From NCBI GenBank assembly GCA_905192805.1, contig CAJJMF010000048.1, forward strand, positions 1 through 14,741: a stretch of 14,741 bases of DNA. Direction: 5' to 3'. Under the pieces are notes generated by a model. The model was not told the DNA's origin. It saw nothing but the letters and a program-made list of their open reading frames with translations, and did no database searches. Position 1 is the first letter of the stretch. Each line of letters begins with the position of its first letter. The translations under genes and the position numbers were made by a program. Below are positions 12,001 to 14,741 of this stretch, in pieces. The DNA comes from an uncultured Sutterella sp. Lineage in GTDB: Bacteria; Pseudomonadota; Gammaproteobacteria; Burkholderiales; Burkholderiaceae_F.

Positions 12001-14741
12001 ACCAAGCCGGTTCGCAGCAGTTTAACGTCACCGCGCAACGTGATATCACGATTCGCAACGTCACGACGGACCTTGGTGTCGGTGTAATTAAGACCGCGAA
12101 GGCGTCTGAGGGAGTCCCAGGTGGCAATGTGTCGATCACGATGAACAACGGTTCGATCTATGACGCGACGGTGGATCCGGAAACGACAGATACCAGTATC
12201 ACGGACGCCCGCTTTAACGCGTGGGTCACGGCCGGCTTAATTAATGCCGACGGGTCGGATGCCAGCTCGGCGAAGTGGGCGACGGACGTGGAAAACGAAA
12301 AACGCCGTATCCGTAGCGAATTTGCTCAGTACGAAGGCTATAAGAGCATGACGGCTGAGCAAAAAGCCCAGCTCACGTTGACGGACCAAACGCGCTTTGC
12401 GTCGCTTGAAACACGTTATTCGGCTTACAGCAATGTCGATAGCGCCATTGAAGCAATTAAGGCCGATCGCGAGAGCGCTCTGTATAAACTCTATGCGGCA
12501 GAACACAACTACGGTTGGACCGCCAACGACTTGATGTTCGCCATCGCCGATACCATTGCCAATCCGCCGGCTGATGCGAAACGCCAAGTGGGGCTCACCA
12601 ACATTATTGGTAACAATGTGACGATCACAACCAATAAGGGGGTGGGGCGCTTCAATTCGTCCGTGAGTGCCAACATTGACTCCTCGAACGATGCCTCGTT
12701 AACGCCTGTGCAACTTCAAGAAAAGCAAGCGAAGAAACTCGCCGTGCTGAAGGAGTTGGCGAAGGCTGACGTGGGCGACTTCACGATGACGCGTGACGGT
12801 ACGGTTACGGTCACGTTGAAGAAGCCGATTACGATCGACGCCTCGGGCGTGCTCAATATCAATGCGACGGATAACGTCTACCTCTCCTCGACCGATACGG
12901 GTTCGCTCACTGTGGGCACCGTCAAAGCGAGTACGGGGGACGTGCGTGTGTTGGCCAACAATGGTGTGTTGCCAGGGCTCGCCAACTCTCAGAGCTTGAT
13001 TAGTGGTAATAAGGTCACGGTGCGTGCTGGCGACGGCAGTATCGGGACGCAAACCAATCTGATCCGTATCCACACGGCGGCAGACGGCTGGGCAGCGCTT
13101 TCGGCTGGTCAAGATATGTACTTGCGCAGTGTGGACTTGAGCGGAAACACGGATGACTTGACGCTCTACGCTCTCGCGGGCAACGGCGTCGTGAGTTTAA
13201 CGGCCAAGAATGCGTATGCCTATGCAGGTAGCAATACGCTCTCGTCGGAATTCGTCGACTTCGATAAGTTAGGCTACATCAAAGGCCAAAACTTACAGTT
13301 CCACATCAGTGGGGACTTCGGTACCGAAACGAATCGCTTACGCTTTGGTTCAGACTCGAACATCATCTTTAGTGATGGCACGGTGTCTAACTTCTGGGCG
13401 GACGCACGTGACGCGGGAACGTTGAAGATTTCGGGGATTACCGCGACGGGCGTGATGGACCTAATCGGTCACGATAAGATCGACTTGGGTACCGCAGGCG
13501 AAACCATGACGGCTTCTCGCTTTAATGTGGTTGGTACCAACGCGGTCACCATCAAGGGGAACCTTACGAGCACGACAGGCGACATCAAGGTGGTGTCCAC
13601 CGCCTCGGATGTGACCGTGGCGGACGGGGCCTTGGTAACGTCGAAGACCGATGCCACCTTCAGTGCCTATAACTTGTTGGCGATGAATGGCGGTGTGATC
13701 GACGCGCCAGGCAGCGTGTCCTTGACGGGTAAGGGTGTCTTTACGTCCTCAGGGACGATTCGCGATGCCAATACGGTGACGCTCTCGGCGACCGATGGCA
13801 ATATTACGGCGAATCGCTTGACCGTCGGCGCGACCAATGCGATCACGTTGCATGCGACGGGGATTGTGACGGGCGATAACACCTCGCTAACTTCGAGTGC
13901 AGCCAGCGTGTCCGTTATTTCGGATCAAGGTCAAACGACGCTGACGAATGCGCTTTTGAAGGCCCTCGTTGGCGACATCAGTCTGAGTGGTTCTACGCTA
14001 CTGAATCTCTCGGGCACGACGATCAATGCCAAGAATTTGACGGCGAGCGTTACGGGCTCGACGGGCGTTCTCAATGCACAAAATGCGATTTTGGATGTGA
14101 GCGACACCTTGACGATTACGTCCATGGGTTCGCTGAATTTGAGTGCGACCGAAGAAACCCATGGGACATATGAGGCGAAGACGATTACTGTCAGCGCCGC
14201 GGGTGACGTGAATGCCGCTGGAGCGAGCTTCACTGCGACCGACGTCAGTGTGACGAGTACGGCAGCTAAGGTGCTTGCTTCGGAATCGACCTGGACGATC
14301 GCCAATGCCCTTACCCTCACGGCTAAGACGGATCTAACGGTTAAGGACAGTACCCTCAGTGCTAAGAGCCTTACGGCCAAGGCTGAAGGTGGCAATTTAG
14401 ACGCCCAGAATGCCGTTGCGAATATCACCAATGCCACGACTTTAACGTCGGGCGCAGTGATGACGCTCAAGTCGACCGAAATCGATAAGGGTGTCTTCAC
14501 CTCGGGTACGCTTAGTGCCACGGCTGGCTCCGCTCTGGATGCCGAGGGTTCTCAGCTCTCCACGTCTGGCGCCGATACCGCGGATGTTGCGGCCTTAACC
14601 TTGAAGGCCACTTCGGGTGACATGACGTTAACGAACGCCACCGTCACAGCTCAAGAAGCGGGTACGCTCAAGGCCACGGCTGGACAGGATCTCCTTGCTG
14701 GCACGTCGGTCTTGACAGGGGCGAAGTTGGTTGCCTCCGCT
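1..14741 (+). CDS. Giant repeat-rich surface adhesin, internal fragment (LktA-like filamentous adhesin), open at both ends
   Basis: One frame is open across the entire window (first complete codon at base 3, last codon ends at 14741), giving 4913 residues with neither start nor stop. The other two forward frames are broken often. The translation is dominated by Gly, Ala, Thr, Ser, Asn and Val in regularly spaced degenerate repeats, as in beta-solenoid exoproteins. Cys is almost absent, typical of proteins that cross the outer membrane unfolded. Non-repeat stretches at about 9700-10080, 10581-10930, 11148-11550 and 12483-12800 resemble, from memory, regions of the LktA-family filamentous adhesins and FHA-like proteins. 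The expected role is adhesion or cell-cell contact at the surface, which is inferred. Codon use looks uniform throughout (only four AGA/AGG codons found, at 4188, 7473, 8853 and 10002), so I see no sign of a chimera, frameshift or decay. Signal peptide, secretion domain and anchor are outside the window, so type V secretion is likely but not shown. The reading frame is very secure; the family name is moderately so. Confidence 0.93.
3..1373 (+). repeat. N-terminal solenoid repeat block (about six degenerate copies)
   Basis: Residues 1-457 hold degenerate copies of the protein's main motif: a Gly/Ala-rich run, a beta strand, then a Thr/Val strand ending in a hydrophobic-x-Ala pattern. Recognisable copies lie near 235-375, 450-550, 624-705, 795-900, 1080-1170 and 1250-1370; the last contains GALSILVNRSAS followed by LTIADGVTLTAPTL. 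Between them are strands such as VDITSK and LTVRSTS. The spacing is irregular and copies are more diverged than in the main array. Since the block is already in mid-repeat at the left edge, more copies probably lie upstream. It presumably forms part of the elongated shaft. Confidence 0.7.
939..1076 (+). other. Short helical/glycine-rich insert in the first repeat block
   Basis: Residues 313-358 break the beta pattern. The segment starts with a polar ASTGDNG turn, then a likely amphipathic helix (MISQILAGIDKKLFNIGG, from 960), then NKLADAFGG and a Gly/Ala/Asn tail. The repeat pattern resumes at TFQGGGAFGYVEN (about 1077). Inserts of this type in solenoids usually loop out from a turn. No known fold is recognised. 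Confidence 0.5.
1374..1766 (+). other. Trp-rich non-repeat insert with the only Cys pair
   Basis: Residues 458-588 are unlike the surrounding repeats. They open with a charged, aromatic helix-like stretch (Trp at residues 467, 474, 477 and 478, including a WW pair), continue through another probable helix (QLAQLEASWNTFQNAL), then a hydrophobic Gly/Leu/Phe-rich part (SFALLGTPGSLLGYGVSAIF). The end is a CTFANVC loop (residues 569 and 575), Cys-x5-Cys. The repeat pattern resumes at about 1773. The composition suggests a separately folded module looped out of the solenoid. Its function is unknown; a ligand- or membrane-contacting knob is possible but only inferred. Confidence 0.6.
1707..1727 (+). 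other. Cys-x5-Cys pair, likely disulfide loop
   Basis: Codons TGC at 1707 and TGC at 1725 encode C-T-F-A-N-V-C. I found no other in-frame Cys codon in the 4913 codons. Such isolation suggests that the pair is kept on purpose and oxidised into a small loop after export. Small C-terminal disulfide loops are known in some two-partner-secretion adhesins such as HMW1, where they serve anchoring, but this one is internal, so that role need not apply. Confidence 0.6.
1767..2516 (+). repeat. Second solenoid repeat block (about four copies)
   Basis: Residues 589-838 return to the main motif. Copies are visible near 1770-1860 (LNGAIAYTEQSVTGKLLVG), 1975-2100 (VGASVLVESLSTDNVVQVQ), 2140-2260 (LLGMADVTLLNARNALQI) and 2300-2420 (VGAGVSVILGDVVNLAEV). 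Each has a Gly-rich run, a strand with alternating hydrophobics, Asn or Thr at the turn, and a second strand that ends near LTA or LSA. It is bounded by two non-repeat inserts, so it forms a short isolated shaft section. Confidence 0.7.
2517..2960 (+). other. Charged Pro/Thr/Glu linker plus Gly-rich hydrophobic segment
   Basis: Residues 839-986 hold three parts. First (about 2523-2650) is a low-complexity, probably disordered linker rich in Thr, Glu, Ala, Ser and Pro, including TTEQPKTPEEAAANPGKG. Second (about 2661-2780) is a Gly/Ala/Val-rich hydrophobic stretch with FGQLFGFVSSLGAGLATATG and GAGGVVLVTAL, interrupted by an EEG. Third (about 2781-2955) is helix-like and polar (DKIKAVFDKANEASDQLQSA), then another Ser/Gly/Thr linker. 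The repeat pattern resumes at GFKLTGAGSFAW. It looks like a flexible hinge with an embedded hydrophobic element, a plausible break in the rod. No named domain is recognised. Confidence 0.6.
3582..3800 (+). repeat. Best-conserved neighbouring repeat pair, 57-residue period
   Basis: ADITNNVTSSLDSTKLY (from about 3579) and ADLANNVTSSLGSSEIY (from about 3750) align without gaps, with NNVTSSL exactly shared and 171 bases apart. At DNA level GTCACGAGTTCA is identical in both. This pair shows the unit length locally and suggests a more recent duplication than elsewhere in the array. Confidence 0.75.
3834..4035 (+). other. Polar/acidic insert within the main array
   Basis: Residues 1278-1345 interrupt the array. 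They start with a helix-like, charged stretch (AEDIKGADIRTLLGLESAPT), pass through LQDASTLKNDAF and a polar KKENDYTTTEGNGEV run, and end with LSSLLDDANMT before the Gly-rich pattern returns at VVVGAGVSIG. No known domain is recognised. Such loops are common between repeats of giant adhesins. Confidence 0.5.
4770..4866 (+). other. Acidic loop splitting a repeat
   Basis: After the strand IAGAVAHV the expected N-x-V/T turn is replaced by an acidic loop, ETGGDTEEDETSGISVDSW, and IYNPDLATR; the second strand then appears as TIVNLTGSATDK. The loop therefore sits at the turn between the two strands of one repeat, the same kind of place as the longer insert at 6828-7016. Confidence 0.5.
6828..7016 (+). 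other. Helical insert inside one repeat of the main array
   Basis: Residues 2276-2338 separate the two halves of a single repeat. The first half is GAQISLAYNEIGADSD (6786-6830) and the second half is VNLTNTTVTANTVKV (from 7017). Between them are likely helices: MMAEDGKLDDALATIRSAES, then DGEKADIKARLEQTKAY. About 63 residues have been placed at the strand turn without disturbing the frame or the following repeat, so it should project sideways from the rod. Confidence 0.6.
9351..9884 (+). other. Mostly helical spacer between main array and C-terminal region
   Basis: Residues 3117-3294 lose the Gly-rich pattern. The stretch opens with DDAFERFWGSLNN, includes a Thr/Pro-rich linker (SASISGHPTASTTITPTIET), and then helix-like parts: VLASINKAISKASIKSLSNV, TRYTQLNDLISEYRTTATTT and ALMSFIAERDALLDRMIAQG. 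It ends with the polar WVSKDSAGNWQPMASDTD. From memory, LktA-like adhesins carry a similar charged helical passage (an eYr...L..E...L motif) just before an ISVSGGxINL-type strand, and the same order occurs here at 9894 onwards. Confidence 0.6.
9885..11550 (+). other. LktA-like conserved C-terminal region, Tyr/Trp-rich
   Basis: Residues 3295-3850 are the best family match. In order: VKGISVSGGSINLTTPKM and GTGTLKANAAQGISIVN (about 9894-10000); long strands with AGSITLKAQKDLISNGTV (about 10305); INVNGTIQSGYQDF (10581); YRHNVNSWYDPSTNRI, then IIVEDINPTAGSIILTGRIG (10806-10865) and KLVVANGQANVTVKT; YNPKAGIYYIWQDG (from 11148) with a following KWWG; and finally RIQTVKADKAIGLKF (about 11514). From memory, the Y-x-P...Y-x-W and VEDI...G-x-I-x-L-T-G-R-I signatures, and a V-K-A-D-x-x-I motif, recur in giant LktA-family adhesins. 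Their structure and job are not known to me; a cap or binding region within the solenoid is possible. Confidence 0.6.
11551..12203 (+). repeat. FHA-like short-coil solenoid with GGSI/GDI turns
   Basis: Residues 3851-4067 show short beta coils of about 20-25 residues with glycine turns: LTINAGKDVVFTQSSD, GGTINITAGGSVFSSSS, ATINATGGDIGTD, AGGSINLDASNL, TAGRDIKLASRGDIEF, QQFNVTAQRDITIRN and GGNVSITMNNGSIYD. The recurring [hydrophobic]-T-A-G-x-[DS]-[IV] pattern is the classic look of filamentous-haemagglutinin-type right-handed beta-helices. The unit is shorter than in the main array, so the fold type changes along the protein. Confidence 0.72.
11901..11909 (+). other. RGD tripeptide
   Basis: Codons CGT GGG GAT (residues 3967-3969) give Arg-Gly-Asp in the context ASRGDIEF. 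RGD can bind integrins and is present in Bordetella FHA. Here it coincides with the ordinary G-D-I turn of the coil (compare TAGRDIKL just before it), so it may be chance. I saw no second RGD in the fragment. Confidence 0.45.
12204..12590 (+). other. Charged helical insert ending in a GWT...L.FAI motif
   Basis: Residues 4068-4196 are helix-like and highly charged: ARFNAWVTAGLINADG, KWATDVENEKRRIRSEFAQY, MTAEQKAQLTLTDQTRF, AIEAIKADRESALYKLY, then NYGWTANDLMFAIADTIANP. The solenoid resumes with LTNIIGNNVTITTNKGVG. A helical passage followed by GWT...LL-AI and then N-I-x-G-x-N-V-T is, from memory, a recurring module of LktA-like adhesins. It probably forms a coiled or bundled projection. Function unknown. 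Confidence 0.6.
12702..12770 (+). other. Short Lys-rich amphipathic helix
   Basis: Residues 4234-4256 (TPVQLQEKQAKKLAVLKELA, then KA) form a strongly predicted amphipathic helix between two beta stretches. It leads into DVGDFTMTRDGTVTVTLKKP and the coil INATDNVYLSSTD. A helix followed by G-D-x-x-x-x and a P-I-T-I strand is reminiscent of the same region of LktA-like proteins. Confidence 0.5.
12771..14741 (+). repeat. C-terminal short-coil solenoid, continuing past the window
   Basis: Residues 4257-4913 are short coils of about 20-23 residues. Early coils are varied (LNINATDNVYLSSTDTGSL, KVTVRAGDGSIGTQTN, KGQNLQFHISGDFGTETNRL). From about 13600 the composition narrows to Ala, Thr, Ser, Leu, Val, Gly and Asn with the pattern L-T-A-x-A-G-x-L-x-A-x-x-S/A-x-L. 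Related units AKNLTASVTGS (from 14028) and AKSLTAKAEGG (from 14361) are 333 bases (111 residues) apart, each followed by L-[ND]-A-Q-N-A. The window ends in LVASA in mid-coil, so the C-terminus lies further downstream. Confidence 0.7.

Noticed and set aside
3..14741. RTX-type calcium-binding nonapeptide repeats
   Set aside because: Gly/Asn/Asp are common, but I found no G-G-x-G-x-D-x-[LIVF]-x series; the units are longer and end in L..S.I.A.

Overview
The whole window lies inside one protein-coding gene on the + strand. The frame whose first full codon begins at base 3 is open to the last base: 4913 codons with no stop and no start or end signal. Residue n of this fragment is encoded from base 3n, which makes positions easy to convert. 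There is no intergenic DNA, no RNA gene, no mobile element and no CRISPR array.

The product is the interior of a giant, secreted, repeat-rich surface protein. It is rich in Gly, Ala, Thr, Ser, Asn and Val, poor in Tyr, His, Met and Pro, and has only two cysteines as far as I can read. Its sequence style is that of very large beta-solenoid adhesins. Several non-repeat stretches in the second half resemble, from memory, conserved regions of the 'leukotoxin LktA family filamentous adhesin' group. The N-terminal secretion signal, any TPS or ESPR region and any C-terminal barrel or anchor lie outside the window, so the secretion route cannot be settled here.

Layout: (1) 3-1373, solenoid repeats with a small insert at 939-1076. 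(2) 1374-1766, a Trp-rich non-repeat insert carrying the only Cys pair. (3) 1767-2516, more repeats. (4) 2517-2960, a charged Pro/Thr/Glu linker followed by a glycine-rich hydrophobic stretch and a helical segment. (5) 2961-9305, the main array of about 32 degenerate copies of a motif of roughly 50-65 residues (Gly-rich run, then VAVN-like strand, then N-x-V, then L-x-x-S-x-I/L-x-A), with inserts at 3834-4035, 4770-4866 and 6828-7016. (6) 9351-9884, a mostly helical spacer. (7) 9885-11550, a less repetitive, Tyr/Trp-rich region with the best family signatures. (8) 11551-12203, FHA-like short coils, including an RGD tripeptide. (9) 12204-12590 and 12702-12770, charged helical segments around a short beta stretch. 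(10) 12771-14741, short-coil solenoid with about 20-23 residues per turn, still running when the window ends.

Organism: the DNA looks moderately GC-rich (by eye, not counted), favours ACG, TCG, GCG, CTC/TTG/TTA and CGT, and almost avoids AGA/AGG. A gut-type diderm bacterium fits; Sutterellaceae (Burkholderiales) is my first guess and Negativicutes the second, both tentative. I see no evidence of a new multi-gene system. The points of interest are the protein's size, its domain switch near 9.3 kb, its single Cys pair and its long inserts.
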